Source: Spirochaetota bacterium
GTDB taxonomy: Bacteria > Spirochaetota > Spirochaetia > Treponematales > UBA12059
Length of the DNA stretch: 64,000 nucleotides
Assembly: GCA_026398615.1 (NCBI GenBank)
Contig: JAPLSN010000032.1
Coordinates: 40,225-104,224 of the forward strand
Reading direction: 5' to 3'
The notes under the pieces were generated by a model, which was given only the letters and a program-made list of their open reading frames with translations, ran no database searches and was not told where the DNA came from. The position numbers and the translations under genes are program-made. Positions 1 through 9,421 of this stretch are shown one piece after another; within the stretch, counting starts at the first letter, position 1, and every line of letters begins with the position of its first letter.

Positions 1-263
1 ACATCGCCGAAGACGAGGACGATCGCAGGTTCATCGCCGGCATGATCGGCATGATCGGTAGCAAGGGAAAGACGGTGCTCGTGTCCGGCGTCTCCGACCG
101 GAAGCAGTACGAAACCCTGCGAGCCCTCGGTGTCGACCGCATGCAGGGGTTCTTTTTCAGCCTGCCCATGGGCGCCGATGCATTCGAGGATCTCCTGGTG
201 ATGGGCGGGACACTGCCGCTGGCTGCGATTGACCCACGCTCCGCGGCCCTGCGGGAGCGCTGA
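1..263 (+). CDS. EAL-domain protein, C-terminal end (partial)
   Basis: Only the last ~87 codons are in the window. The frame enters at base 3, and the first in-frame ATG (42) is internal. The stretch ALGVDRMQGFFFSLPM matches the closing segment of EAL domains, where a D-x-x-QG-(Y/F) motif is followed by (F/Y)SxP. The whole protein is therefore probably a c-di-GMP phosphodiesterase or a c-di-GMP receptor. The ExL motif and metal ligands lie outside the window, so activity cannot be judged. About 15 residues follow the domain and no further domain is seen. Confidence 0.75.
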   Translation, partial: IAEDEDDRRFIAGMIGMIGSKGKTVLVSGVSDRKQYETLRALGVDRMQGFFFSLPMGADAFEDLLVMGGTLPLAAIDPRSAALRER

Positions 264-427
264 AGCAGGCGCAGCGCGCCGCGAAAGACCGCCTGGTTTG
301 CCCCTATCCGCGCGTGTGCGTTTCGAGCTATACTCCGTTCCAGGCTGATTATCGGAATACGAAGCGCTCCTCGCCGCTGCCTCTTCCCCGATCCGGCACA
401 CTACCAACGTCTACCACAAGGACCATG

Positions 428-1870
428 ATGAACGACAGTACTTTCGCTTCCCTCGGGCTCATCGAATCCATTCTCGCCAACCTCCTGCGTGAAGGTTACG
501 AACGCCCCACTCCCATCCAGACGGCTTCCATCCCGCCCCTCCTCGAAGGCCGCGACCTCCTCGGTTGCGCCCAGACGGGCACCGGGAAGACCGCCGCCTT
601 CGCCCTCCCCATCATCCAGCGTCTCTCGCTTTCCCCGAACAAGCCGAATCCCCGGAGCTGCCGGGTTCTCGTCGTCGCACCGACCCGCGAACTCGCCGCC
701 CAGATCGACGCCAGCTTCGAAGTCTACGGCCGCGGGTTCCGCCTCGCGCATGCCTGCGTGTTCGGCGGCGTGGGCAAGGCCCCCCAGGTCAAGGCCCTTT
801 CCCGGGGCGTGGACGTGCTCGTCGCGACGCCCGGGCGCCTCCTCGATCTCCAGTCGGAAGGCCAGGTACGGCTCAACGCCGTGGAAATCGTCGTGCTCGA
901 CGAGGCAGACCGCATGCTCGACATGGGCTTCATCCGCGACGTCCGCAAGATCATCGCCCTTCTGCCGGCGAAGCGCCAGACCCTGCTGTTCTCGGCCACC
1001 ATGCCTTCGGACATCGCCGGTCTCGCCTCGTCGATCCTCAGGAACCCGATCAGGGTTTCCGTTTCCCCCGACAAGCCGGCGGTCGAGCTCATCGACCAGA
1101 AGGTGGCGTTCGTGGAGAAGAACGACAAGCGAGCCTTCCTCGCGGGCCTCATCCACGCGCAGAACGTCGGGCGGGCCTTGGTGTTCACGCGGACCAAGCA
1201 CGGGGCCGATCGGCTCGTCAAGTCGCTCGAATCCTCCGGGATTGCGGCGGCGGCCATACACGCGAACAAGAGCCAGAACAACCGGACGCGGACCATGGAC
1301 GGCTTCCGTTCCGGTTCGCTGCGCATCCTGGTCGCCACGGATCTCGCCGCCCGCGGGATCGACGTGGACGGCATCACCCATGTCTTCAACTTCGAGCTTC
1401 CCGACGTTCCCGAAACCTACGTGCACCGGATCGGGCGCACCGCCAGGGCGGGTGCCTCGGGCATGGCCGTGGCCCTCTGCGACAGCGGTGAAAAACCTTT
1501 GCTCAGGGCGATCGAGAAGATCCTCGGCCGGAAGGTTCCCGTGGCGGCCGGACCGGATTTCGAATCGGCCGAAAAAGCCGCCACCACGGCGCGGCTCTCC
1601 GGAGCCGACCGCGAGGTCGAACGCCCGCGCCGCGAATACGGACAGGGGGGAAGGAACCAGGCGCCCGCGCGTGCCCAGGCGGGTCGGGGAGCAAGCCTGG
1701 CGGCGAAACCCGGACGCGATGCTTCGCGCGGCCGCAATGCCGGGAATGGCGGAAGCTCCCAGCCGAACCGCGGCAATGCCCGCGGAGGCCAAGCCGCCGG
1801 CGGACGCTCCGGATCTCCCCGCGGGGAGCGCAACGAAGGCTACGGCCGCCGGGGCAGCCTCGCTTCCTGA
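428..1870 (+). CDS. rhlE: DEAD-box ATP-dependent RNA helicase, RhlE type
   Basis: ATP-driven RNA unwinding or remodelling in ribosome assembly and RNA decay. From ATG 428 (480 aa) the helicase motifs appear in order: Q motif GYERPTPIQ near residues 23-31, Walker A AQTGTGKT near 48-55, PTRELA, DEAD at 158-161, SAT at 189-191, then ARGIDV and HRIGRTAR in the second RecA domain. From about residue 375 the tail becomes a Gly/Arg/Asn/Ser-rich low-complexity extension typical of RNA-binding RhlE proteins. ATG occurs at 425 and 428; AAGGA at 418-422 sits better before 428. An upstream in-frame start at 314 adds 38 unconserved-looking residues and is less likely. A TATACT box lies at 329-334. The gene converges on the FAD dehydrogenase across ~240 bp in which I see nothing convincing. 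Confidence 0.93.
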   Translation: MNDSTFASLGLIESILANLLREGYERPTPIQTASIPPLLEGRDLLGCAQTGTGKTAAFALPIIQRLSLSPNKPNPRSCRVLVVAPTRELAAQIDASFEVYGRGFRLAHACVFGGVGKAPQVKALSRGVDVLVATPGRLLDLQSEGQVRLNAVEIVVLDEADRMLDMGFIRDVRKIIALLPAKRQTLLFSATMPSDIAGLASSILRNPIRVSVSPDKPAVELIDQKVAFVEKNDKRAFLAGLIHAQNVGRALVFTRTKHGADRLVKSLESSGIAAAAIHANKSQNNRTRTMDGFRSGSLRILVATDLAARGIDVDGITHVFNFELPDVPETYVHRIGRTARAGASGMAVALCDSGEKPLLRAIEKILGRKVPVAAGPDFESAEKAATTARLSGADREVERPRREYGQGGRNQAPARAQAGRGASLAAKPGRDASRGRNAGNGGSSQPNRGNARGGQAAGGRSGSPRGERNEGYGRRGSLAS

Positions 1871-2107
1871 TCACCTTCGGGTACCGCGGAAAAAAGGAAG
1901 GATCGGTTCCATCACCACTTCCAGGTTTCCACCGACACGCCGCGTCGTTTCCGGTGTCGCCGTGGTGCGGACTCGTGAACCATGCCGGACGTGTCCTGGC
2001 GCGCTCACCGGGCGTCGATGCGGCGGCGGGACGTGCCCATGGGACGGGCAGAACGGGTCCATGATGTGCCCCGTCGCCGCGCCCGAACCTGGTCGCACGA
2101 CCCCGAC

Positions 2108-3694
2108 TCACCGTGTCGCGATCGTCTCCGCGACACGCATGCCGTCGATGGCCGCCGACATGATGCCGCCCGCGTACCCGGCTCCCTCGCCGCAGGGATA
2201 TAGGCAGCGCACCGCGCTTTCGAGCCGCTCGTCCCTGAGTATCCTGACGGGCGACGAGGTCCTGGTTTCGACGCCCGTCAGCAGGGCGTCGGGCCGGGCG
2301 AAACCCGGGATCTTAGCGTCGAACGCGCGCATGCCCTCGCGGATGGCGCAGGCGACGTAATCGGGAAGACAGCCGTTCAGGTCGGCCAGGGCGAAGCGGC
2401 CCGTGACGGAAGGCGTCACGGCGCCCAGGGACGCGGACGGCCTGCCTTCGCTGAAATCGACGAAAGTCTGGACGGGCAGGGCGAACGCACCGCCGCCGGC
2501 TTCGAAGGCGAGCCGTTCCCACTTTCTCTGGAATTCCATCCCGGCCAGCGCTCCCTCGCCGCCGAAATCATCGGGACCCACGGTCACGACGACGGCGCTG
2601 TTCGCGTTGGGCGAATCCCGCCGGAAGTCGCTCATCCCGTTGCAGGCGATCATGCCCGGCTCCGAGCTCGAGTTGACGACATAGCCGCCGGGGCACATGC
2701 AGAAGGTATAGACCCCCCTGCCGTCCGCCGCGCGGTGGGTGAGCCTGTAGTCGGCGACGGGAAGGGCCGGGTGCTTCCATGCGTCCCCGTACTGCCCGCG
2801 CGAGATCATCTCCTGGGGATGCTCCACGCGGAGCCCGATGGCGAAGGGCTTGCGCTCCAGGGGCAGGCCCTGGTCGTGCAGGAAGCGGAAACTGTCCCGC
2901 GCGCTGTGGCCGATCGCCAGCACGACGGCGGCCGCATCGATCCGCTCCGAGCCGCCGACGACGACGCCCGAGGCGCGATCGCCCGAGAGCAGGATGCCCG
3001 TGACCCTGCTCCTGAAGCGGACCTCGCCTCCGAGGGAAACGATCTTTTCGCGCAGCCGTCTGACCACGCCGCGGAGGTAGTCCGTGCCGACGTGGGGTTT
3101 GGCCTCCCAGCGTATCTCCGGGGGCGCCCCAGCTTCGACGAGTTCCCCGAGTATCCTGCCCGAGCGAAAGCCCTCGTCCGCGATGGACGTGGCGAGCTTG
3201 CCGTCCGAGTAGGTGCCGGCGCCGCCCTCTCCGAACTGAATGTTGGATTCCGGGTCGAGGATTCCCGTCTCGAAGAAAGCGTTCACCGCGCGGTGGCGGG
3301 CATCCACGTCATCCCCCCGTTCGAGCAGGAGGGGTCTGTATCCGTGCTCGGCCAGGAGGAGGGCGCAGAAGAGCCCGGCGGGTCCGGCCCCGACGATGAC
3401 GGGCCGTCCGTCGAGCGTGCGGCGCGGGGGGGGGAATTCGTATGTCCCGTTGACGGCCACGGACTGGATGCCGTTCCCGGTCGGGGCCGCGGATGGCTCG
3501 CGCTTCAGCTCGACGATCACGGAATAGACGAAGCGGATGTCGCGCCTGTCGCGGGCGTCGACGGATTTCCTTTCGATCGAGAATCCGGCGAGGTCGGCGG
3601 CCCTGACGCCCAGCAGTTGGAGCGCTTTCCGCTCGATGTCGGATTGGGCGTGGTCGAGCGGCAGCTTCAGCTGCCGGATCCTGTAGAACGGCAT
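2108..3694 (-). CDS. FAD-dependent dehydrogenase (COG2509-like)
   Basis: A 528-aa flavoprotein of the 'uncharacterised FAD-dependent dehydrogenase' group. An N-terminal ~90-residue domain is followed by a Rossmann fold with GAGPAG at 102-107 and LLLERG ~20 residues later. Further on come a GGAGTYSDGKL segment and a C-terminal FAD-contact region with CGEGAGYAGG near the end, all typical of the family. The substrate is unknown. It is the last gene of a leftward run: its ATG shares one base with the TAA of the preceding gene (TAATG), so the two are probably translationally coupled. A C-rich run encoding a proline triplet lies around 3425-3433. The longer frame reaching 4036 overlaps the upstream gene heavily and was not used. 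Confidence 0.88.
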   Translation of the reverse strand: MPFYRIRQLKLPLDHAQSDIERKALQLLGVRAADLAGFSIERKSVDARDRRDIRFVYSVIVELKREPSAAPTGNGIQSVAVNGTYEFPPPRRTLDGRPVIVGAGPAGLFCALLLAEHGYRPLLLERGDDVDARHRAVNAFFETGILDPESNIQFGEGGAGTYSDGKLATSIADEGFRSGRILGELVEAGAPPEIRWEAKPHVGTDYLRGVVRRLREKIVSLGGEVRFRSRVTGILLSGDRASGVVVGGSERIDAAAVVLAIGHSARDSFRFLHDQGLPLERKPFAIGLRVEHPQEMISRGQYGDAWKHPALPVADYRLTHRAADGRGVYTFCMCPGGYVVNSSSEPGMIACNGMSDFRRDSPNANSAVVVTVGPDDFGGEGALAGMEFQRKWERLAFEAGGGAFALPVQTFVDFSEGRPSASLGAVTPSVTGRFALADLNGCLPDYVACAIREGMRAFDAKIPGFARPDALLTGVETRTSSPVRILRDERLESAVRCLYPCGEGAGYAGGIMSAAIDGMRVAETIATR

Positions 3695-4950
3695 TAAAAC
3701 CGGACCGTCCCGCCCAGGTAGTATTCCATCGGGAAGAGGTAGCTCGGAGCGTCCTTCCCGAAGAGGCGAAGGGAGGGGAAGGCCTGGAAGCGGTTGTCGT
3801 AGGCGATTCCGTCCGGGGGCGCCACGGGCACGACCCCGTCGGCCTGCGCGACTTCCGGCGAAATGAAGCGTGAAAAGAACGCGACCAGGGGGCGCCATTC
3901 CGCGCGGAAACCGAAGCTCCGCCCGAACGATAATTCGACCGCCGCCTTGAACCTTGCGCCCGCCGGCAGCCAGGGCGAGATCCCATCCCCGAGATCCAGC
4001 CGTGAAAGGACGGATCCGCCGAGGAAGAAGCGCCATCCGGAAGCCGGATCGCCCAGCTCGCGAAGGATGCCGATCTCCGGCTGCAGCCAGGTGACGACGA
4101 TGGGGCTGAAGCTCGTCATGAGCCGGTTCGTGTCGATCTCGACGGTCAGGAAAAGGCCGCGGACCGGCAAGCGCGTCTCGAATTCCGGGTACAGGAAGAA
4201 GGGGAAGCCGTACATGAGGTGCAGCCCGGTGGAGGGCACGGCCTTCTGGTCCAGGCGAAGGTCCGCCCCCCCGGTTTCGATGAACACGTCCATGTCCACG
4301 GGGTACCAGCCGTACCTGGTCGCCCTGAATACGAGGCTTGAACCCTCGATTTCCTTTTCCAGGGCAAGCAGGCCGTCGTCGGGAAGCTCGAACCTCCGTC
4401 CGTCGCCGAAGGCCAGCGCCGTGCCCGGGACGCCGGCGATCCGCACGGTTGCAAGCTTCGCGCCGGAGCGGTATTCGAGCTCCTCCACGATCCGCTCGGT
4501 GATCTCGTTCCGCACGCGTTGCTCGATCCTGGGCAGGATCCGGCCCGCGGCGTCCGCGAGCGGACCGGCGAGGGTCGAAGCGATGCCGCGGGCGTCCGCC
4601 CCGCCGACGGGGAAATCGAGCGTCGCCGAACGTTCGGGGAAGAGCGCGTCGGTGAAGACCGCGCCGGCCGTCATGCCGGAACCCGTGCCGGTCCCGAAGG
4701 AGATCGCGAGGAAGGCGTCCGCGGCCTCATGCGTCTCCACGATCGCGATCGATTCGACCCCCGTCAGGGCCGTGATGATGAGCTCGCGCGCCAGGATCCC
4801 CGACACCGCGCCCGTCGGCGTTTCCACGAAAAGCCGACGCTCGACGAGGTCGGCGGGCGCGCCGTCCTGCGCCTCCGCCGGGGCGGGCAACGCGATGATG
4901 CACAGGAGCAGGGCGAGCGCCGCGCCGCAGCGGCTTTTCAGAATTCCCAT
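3694..4950 (-). CDS. exported protein, probable outer-membrane component
   Basis: A 418-aa protein with a clear signal peptide (start MGILKSRC, hydrophobic stretch LALLLCIIALPAPAEA, cleavage near residue 27). The middle (about 60-190) is alpha/beta-like. The C-terminal half alternates aromatic and polar residues and ends in F, as outer-membrane proteins do. No family is recognised. It overlaps the end of the preceding gene by 13 bp. It resembles that neighbour in plan (signal peptide, soluble N-terminal part, barrel-like C-terminal part ending in F), so the two are likely paralogous or act as a pair. A G-rich stretch precedes the ATG. Longer upstream starts would run through the neighbouring gene. 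Confidence 0.75.
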   Translation of the reverse strand: MGILKSRCGAALALLLCIIALPAPAEAQDGAPADLVERRLFVETPTGAVSGILARELIITALTGVESIAIVETHEAADAFLAISFGTGTGSGMTAGAVFTDALFPERSATLDFPVGGADARGIASTLAGPLADAAGRILPRIEQRVRNEITERIVEELEYRSGAKLATVRIAGVPGTALAFGDGRRFELPDDGLLALEKEIEGSSLVFRATRYGWYPVDMDVFIETGGADLRLDQKAVPSTGLHLMYGFPFFLYPEFETRLPVRGLFLTVEIDTNRLMTSFSPIVVTWLQPEIGILRELGDPASGWRFFLGGSVLSRLDLGDGISPWLPAGARFKAAVELSFGRSFGFRAEWRPLVAFFSRFISPEVAQADGVVPVAPPDGIAYDNRFQAFPSLRLFGKDAPSYLFPMEYYLGGTVRF

Positions 4951-6161
4951 GACGCCCCCCCGAACAGGTTGGCCGACGGCAGGGCATCCAGGCCGAAGGT
5001 GCCGCCGAAGCGGACGCCGAGGAAGGGATCCAGGTCGCCCGAGGACGTTTCCGCGACGACTTCGAGGAAGGTCCCGTTTCCGGTTGCCGGAAAGCTCGAC
5101 AGACCGCCGCGCTCGGCATAGTACCGGAGCGAGCCGGAGAGCCTCACGGGCGAATCGTAGTCGGAGAATGGGTGCCAGCCCGCCTGGATGGACAGCCTGC
5201 CCAGGGTTCCCGGATCGGCGGTCCCTGTCGGATCCATCAGGCGGGCATACGGATCCTCCGGGCTCAGCCAGGCCGCGGTGACCGAAGCCCCGAGGAAGAT
5301 CCGGTCCGGCACAGGATACCAGCGGGCTCCCGCTTCGATGCCGAGGGGAAGATCGCCGCACCACGAGGCGAACGCGTCGAAGCGCCTGATCCTGGCAAGG
5401 GCGGGGAAACGCAGCTCGGTCATTTCGGGGACGATGTCGATCGTCAGTTTCCGGTCGTAATGGTCGGCCAGCTTGAGCGTGACGGAAAGCTGGGTCCCGG
5501 CCTTCGCTTCGATGGCGCAGGAGCCGTCCCGGACGGTTCCGAGTTCCCTGGGACCCGCCCATACGCCCGCGCCCTCGTCCGGCGACCGTACGGCGACGAG
5601 CACCGCCGCCCCGCGCCCGGATGGGTCGTCCACGACGCGTTTCACCACGCGGACCTTCTGGCTTCGCACCACGATTTCGGCCGGACCGAGCGGCTTGAGG
5701 GTTTCGCGCGCCCTGGCCGCCACGAGGGCCGCGACGCGGTCGATGGTATCGAAAATGCCCACGCCACCTTCGCCCCGCTCGACGAGCCCGATGGCGGCGC
5801 GGTCGGACAGCACGTCGTAGGCCCTGAGCCCGACCACGATTTCGTCGCCTTCGATCGCGTAGAACCCGATGATGGCGATGTCGGCTCCCGATCCGGCCGC
5901 GCGGCGCATCGCCGCTTCGGCGGAAAGCATGTCGTCCCGTTCCGTTTCCGCGCCGTCACCCCGTACGATCCCGTATCCGGCGCGCTCCAGCTCGAGCGAG
6001 ATGGACCGGGCGAGGACGCCGGAAAATGCGCCGCTGCCCAGCACCTCCGTCGACAGGTCGACGAAACCCGGTATGAGGGCGAAGCGCTTTCCCTCGTCCT
6101 GGGCGGGGACTGACGCCGCGAAGGATGCGAGGAAGAAGATGGCGAGGATAGGGAAGCGCAT
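4938..6161 (-). CDS. exported protein, probable outer-membrane component
   Basis: A 407-aa protein with signal peptide MRFPILAIFFLASFAASVPAQ. Residues ~25-160 (FALIPGFVDLSTEVLGS onward) look like a periplasmic alpha/beta domain of the kind that senses or assembles at the envelope. Residues ~160-260 contain a PEGA-like stretch (AEIVVRSQKVRVVKRV), and the C-terminal ~150 residues are aromatic-rich, end in WEF and suggest a beta-barrel. Function unknown. It sits 33 bp after rimO and overlaps the next exported protein. An alternative ATG at 6191 would add ten residues before the signal peptide; 6161 gives a cleaner leader. Confidence 0.75.
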   Translation of the reverse strand: MRFPILAIFFLASFAASVPAQDEGKRFALIPGFVDLSTEVLGSGAFSGVLARSISLELERAGYGIVRGDGAETERDDMLSAEAAMRRAAGSGADIAIIGFYAIEGDEIVVGLRAYDVLSDRAAIGLVERGEGGVGIFDTIDRVAALVAARARETLKPLGPAEIVVRSQKVRVVKRVVDDPSGRGAAVLVAVRSPDEGAGVWAGPRELGTVRDGSCAIEAKAGTQLSVTLKLADHYDRKLTIDIVPEMTELRFPALARIRRFDAFASWCGDLPLGIEAGARWYPVPDRIFLGASVTAAWLSPEDPYARLMDPTGTADPGTLGRLSIQAGWHPFSDYDSPVRLSGSLRYYAERGGLSSFPATGNGTFLEVVAETSSGDLDPFLGVRFGGTFGLDALPSANLFGGASWEF

Positions 6162-6194
6162 ATCCGGGAAAGATACGCCGTTCCGGAGCATTTT

Positions 6195-7523
6195 TCAATC
6201 CGGGCGCGCCCCGTGCACGCGCGCGGCTTCGAGGTCGACGCCGTTCACCGCGGTGACGCGGGCGCGGATCACGTCGCCCGGACGGCAGCTCGAGTCGTCG
6301 AGGACGACGAGGCCGTCCACGTCGGGCGCGTTCAGGTAGGCCCTGCCGATCGCCAGGTCCTCTCCCTGTATCCGTTCCTCGACCAGGACTTCGAGTTCCC
6401 GCCCGAGGAAGGCGCGCAGCCGCTCCCCGGTGATGGCGAGTTGCGCGTCCTCGATCGTGGCCTTGCGCCAGGCGGCGATTCTTTTCGGAACGCGCGCCTT
6501 GTAGGCCGCCGCGGGCGTCCCGTCTTCCCTCGAGTACACGAAGGCCCCGAGCCACTCGAGCCGGGCACGGTCCTGGAAATCGCGCAGGACGCCGAAATCG
6601 TCCGCCGTTTCCCCGGGAAACCCGACGAGGAAGGTCGAGCGGAGCGCCGCGGCCGGGAGCCTCGAACGTATCGCATCTACCAGGCGCAGGTAGGTTCCCG
6701 TATCGCCTTTCCGGCCCATGGCGCGCAGGACGGGTTCGGCGGCGTGCTGGAAGGGTATGTCGAAGTAGGGCAGGATGCGGGGATCGGCGGCGCAGGTCGC
6801 CAGCACTTCCATCGGGAAATGGTCGGGGTGGATGTAGAGCATCCGGACGCGGAAATCGGCATCGATGGTCCGGAGCCCGTCGAGGAGTTCGGGAAGCATG
6901 GCCCTGCCTCCGAGATCCGTCCCGTATGATCCCAAGTCCTGCCCGATCAGGTTGATCTCGAAAATGCCGCGTTGCACGAGCGCACTGGCTTCGGCGAGGA
7001 CATCGTCCATGGGCCGCGAGCGCATGCCGCCCCTGATCAGTGGAATGGCGCAGTAGGAACAGCGGTTGGAGCAGCCCTCGGCGATCTTGAGGTAGGCGCT
7101 TCGGGGAAAGGAAAACAGGCGGGTCCTGTCGACGGGCGCCGGCTGCGCGATCTTCGGGACGAGGGGCCTGCGGTCGGACGACATCGCGCGACCCGCGGCC
7201 GCGACCACATACGAAAGGTCGCCGTTGCCGAAGATACCGTCCGCTTCCCCCAGGTCGGCGGCAAGCTCGGTTCCGTACCGCTGGGACAGGCAACCCGCGA
7301 GGAGTATGCGCTTGTCCGGCCAGGCGGCCCGCAGGGAGACGACCGCGCCGATGGATTCCTTTTTTGCGTCTTCGACGAAGCCGCAGGAGTTCACGATGAT
7401 GAGGTCGGCCGCCTCGGCGGTCTGGGTGTACGACCAGCCCGAACCTTCGAGCCGGGCGGAGATCTCCTCCGCGTCGACCTGGTTCTTCGCGCAGCCGTGA
7501 TTGTCGATGAAAAACGAGCTCAT
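6195..7523 (-). CDS. rimO: ribosomal protein uS12 methylthiotransferase RimO
   Basis: A radical-SAM methylthiotransferase that adds a methylthio group to an aspartate of ribosomal protein S12, using two iron-sulphur clusters. All three parts are visible in the 442-aa product: an N-terminal UPF0004 domain with Cys 11, 47 and 78, a radical SAM core with CSNRCSYC (Cys 151, 155, 158), and a C-terminal TRAM domain (about 375-435). The opening FFIDNHGCAKNQVDAE is characteristic of RimO rather than MiaB. The gene begins 11 bp after the stop of the RodZ-like gene. The longer frame starting at 7676 overlaps that gene and was rejected. Confidence 0.95.
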   Translation of the reverse strand: MSSFFIDNHGCAKNQVDAEEISARLEGSGWSYTQTAEAADLIIVNSCGFVEDAKKESIGAVVSLRAAWPDKRILLAGCLSQRYGTELAADLGEADGIFGNGDLSYVVAAAGRAMSSDRRPLVPKIAQPAPVDRTRLFSFPRSAYLKIAEGCSNRCSYCAIPLIRGGMRSRPMDDVLAEASALVQRGIFEINLIGQDLGSYGTDLGGRAMLPELLDGLRTIDADFRVRMLYIHPDHFPMEVLATCAADPRILPYFDIPFQHAAEPVLRAMGRKGDTGTYLRLVDAIRSRLPAAALRSTFLVGFPGETADDFGVLRDFQDRARLEWLGAFVYSREDGTPAAAYKARVPKRIAAWRKATIEDAQLAITGERLRAFLGRELEVLVEERIQGEDLAIGRAYLNAPDVDGLVVLDDSSCRPGDVIRARVTAVNGVDLEAARVHGARPD

Positions 7524-7534
7524 GACGCCCGGTG

Positions 7535-8653
7535 TCAGTCCACGTCGTAGAGGACCAGGCTCCAGCTTCCGTTCTCTACCTGGACCCACTTGATCTGCTT
7601 GACGACCACCACGCCGGGCTGGCCCAGATCGATGTCGGCGGCCTTGCCCCCCGATGCCTGGACGATCGCCTTGCACGAAGCCGCGTTGGATGCCCAGAGC
7701 TTCATGACGTTGTTCGCGTTGACCGTGAGCTGGTCGCTCTTGTGGTAGTAGCGCTCGTCGCGGTCCTTGCGGTCGATCTCGTAGCGGAACATGCAGTAGT
7801 TCCGGAATGTGGCGGAGAGGACGAACGGGTACGGGCTCTTGTTGCCGGCGAAGAGCGTGACGCCCTTGGCGGGATCGACGGGCGTTTCGGAAGCGGGCGG
7901 GACTGCCGTCACCGAGGCCGGCGTCGTCCCGGCCTCGGGAACCGCGGCGGCCCGTGCGGGTTCGGGGCGGGAAAAACGGATGAGGGCGCCGCGCGAGGGG
8001 TCGTTCTTGGCGTAGTCGCTCACAAAGATGTTGAGATCCGGCGTGTTGTCCTTGTCGAGGTCGATGGAGCCTTCCTCGCCGAGGAGGTAGAGGTTCCTCC
8101 CGACCGGCGTGTCGATGGCCACGCGCTCGGCGATCTCCGCGAGCGTGAGCCGCTGTTTTTCGCCAGAGTGCTCCACGATGACCATGTCCCCGGGATACAG
8201 GCGCTTTTCGAGGCTTGAATCGACCAGCGCATACTCGACGGGTTTGCCCGTCTTGTCCGGCTGGGCCGTGGCGCCGTCCCGGCCATGCCCGGCGAAGAAC
8301 AGGAACCAGGCTCCAGCGACGGCGGCAACCAGCGCGAAACTGAGCGCGGTGACGGCGACGATCAGGCGGATCGGCGTTTTCCGGTCCGAGATGAGTTCAG
8401 CCACCGGGACGGGCTGTTCCTGTATCCTCATGTTCTTGAAGGACGTGACGAGTTCGGCCGGGTCGAGGCCCAGGTGTTCGGCGTAGTTCCGGAGGAAGCC
8501 GATGATGTACGGATCACCGGGGAATATCGTGAAGTTGTCGTCTTCAAGGGCGGCGAGGTAGCGCCGGGCGATGTTGGTGTCGGAGGATACCTGGTCGAGG
8601 TCCAGGTTCTTGCTTTCGCGAGCCTGGCGAAGCTGTTCGCCGATAACGATCAT
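7535..8653 (-). CDS. RodZ-like membrane protein with N-terminal helix-turn-helix
   Basis: A 372-aa protein built like the cell-shape factor RodZ: a cytoplasmic Xre-type HTH (residues ~1-75; GEQLRQARESKNLDLDQVSS start, then RRYLAALEDDNF and PGDPYIIGFLRNYA), a basic linker, one transmembrane helix (~96-121) and a periplasmic region. In RodZ this links MreB filaments to the wall synthesis machinery. The periplasmic part is longer than usual. It contains an Ala/Pro/Thr-rich linker (about 225-260) and a final ~100-residue domain that may be DUF4115-like. It lies 19 bp after the LolA-like gene and 11 bp before rimO, consistent with one transcript. Confidence 0.8.
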   Translation of the reverse strand: MIVIGEQLRQARESKNLDLDQVSSDTNIARRYLAALEDDNFTIFPGDPYIIGFLRNYAEHLGLDPAELVTSFKNMRIQEQPVPVAELISDRKTPIRLIVAVTALSFALVAAVAGAWFLFFAGHGRDGATAQPDKTGKPVEYALVDSSLEKRLYPGDMVIVEHSGEKQRLTLAEIAERVAIDTPVGRNLYLLGEEGSIDLDKDNTPDLNIFVSDYAKNDPSRGALIRFSRPEPARAAAVPEAGTTPASVTAVPPASETPVDPAKGVTLFAGNKSPYPFVLSATFRNYCMFRYEIDRKDRDERYYHKSDQLTVNANNVMKLWASNAASCKAIVQASGGKAADIDLGQPGVVVVKQIKWVQVENGSWSLVLYDVD

Positions 8654-8672
8654 GTACCATGCCTCGCAGTCG

Positions 8673-9359
8673 TCATTCTTCGGTCTTGAACAGGAAGTCG
8701 TTGTAGGTGCTGGCGCCCGCGGGCAGGTCGTAGCTGAACCGGGCGATCGGGATGTTCTGGTTGGTCTTCACGTCGGAAAAGGTGAAGCTGATCGTCTCTC
8801 CCGAGATCGTGAGGCCCTCGATGCGGCGTATGATCTTCGTCTCGGGATTCACCGAGAGCTTGATGTTCCTGAAGCCTTCCGCGACGGTTCGGCGATTGAG
8901 CGAGAGCCGGATGACGTTTTCCGAAGATCCCGGTTCGAGGGGAACCGGGGAGGGGGAGGTTTCGTACGCCACCGTGTAGCTCTTCTTCAGGAGCTTGAGC
9001 CCTTCGCCCGAAGCCATTCCCGCGCCGGCCGGGCCGCTCGCGGATCCCGGGGCCACTTCCTGGGAAAGGATGGTCCGGAATTCGGGGAGGTAGACGACGA
9101 GGACTTCGCCGTTGAAACAGATGACCTGGTCGGCCGGCTGGGTGAAATCGATGCGGAGGTACGATGGGGACTTGTAGGAAACGGATCCTTTCATCGTGGT
9201 CTTCCCGCTGTCGATCGTCAGCTGGGCTTCGTAATCGGTGACCTGCCCGTAGCGCCCGGAGACGAATTCGAAGAACTGGTCGGCGGTCTGCATGCCCTGG
9301 GCCTGCAGACCGCCGCAGAGGGCGAGCACGGCGATGCCTGTCGCTATATATCGTTTCAC
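8673..9359 (-). CDS. LolA-like outer-membrane lipoprotein carrier, GTG start
   Basis: A 228-aa exported protein. After signal peptide VKRYIATGIAVLALCGGLQA comes a LolA/LolB-type half-barrel: periodic beta-strands with DYEAQLTIDSG, SPSYLRIDFTQPADQVICF, an RLSLNRR strand and IRRIEGLTISG. LolA-type proteins carry lipoproteins or other acyl substrates across the periplasm. No ATG lies near the leader. GTG at 9359 is chosen because GAGGT sits about 8 bases upstream and the signal peptide then begins correctly. It is first in a probable operon with the RodZ-like gene and rimO, behind the promoter at 9422-9450. Confidence 0.8.
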   Translation of the reverse strand: MKRYIATGIAVLALCGGLQAQGMQTADQFFEFVSGRYGQVTDYEAQLTIDSGKTTMKGSVSYKSPSYLRIDFTQPADQVICFNGEVLVVYLPEFRTILSQEVAPGSASGPAGAGMASGEGLKLLKKSYTVAYETSPSPVPLEPGSSENVIRLSLNRRTVAEGFRNIKLSVNPETKIIRRIEGLTISGETISFTFSDVKTNQNIPIARFSYDLPAGASTYNDFLFKTEE

Positions 9360-9421
9360 GTGGATGACCTCGCAGGTTTTCGGGTTGCCTGTCGCGGCTC
9401 GGGTGTATCCGGAGCCGATCG

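Noticed and set aside
401..2360. Long open frames on both strands over the helicase gene (401-1792 minus, 489-2360 plus)
   Set aside because: Pro/Arg/Ser or Gly/Arg-biased text without motifs, while the helicase frame carries every family motif.
3425..3433. G9 run as a phase-variable tract
   Set aside because: Encodes conserved-looking prolines within an intact, long reading frame; probably composition-driven.
2735..3697. 320-codon plus-strand frame
   Set aside because: Antisense to the FAD dehydrogenase, whose cofactor motifs are clear.
5172..6113. 313-codon plus-strand frame
   Set aside because: Antisense shadow of the exported protein at 4938-6161.
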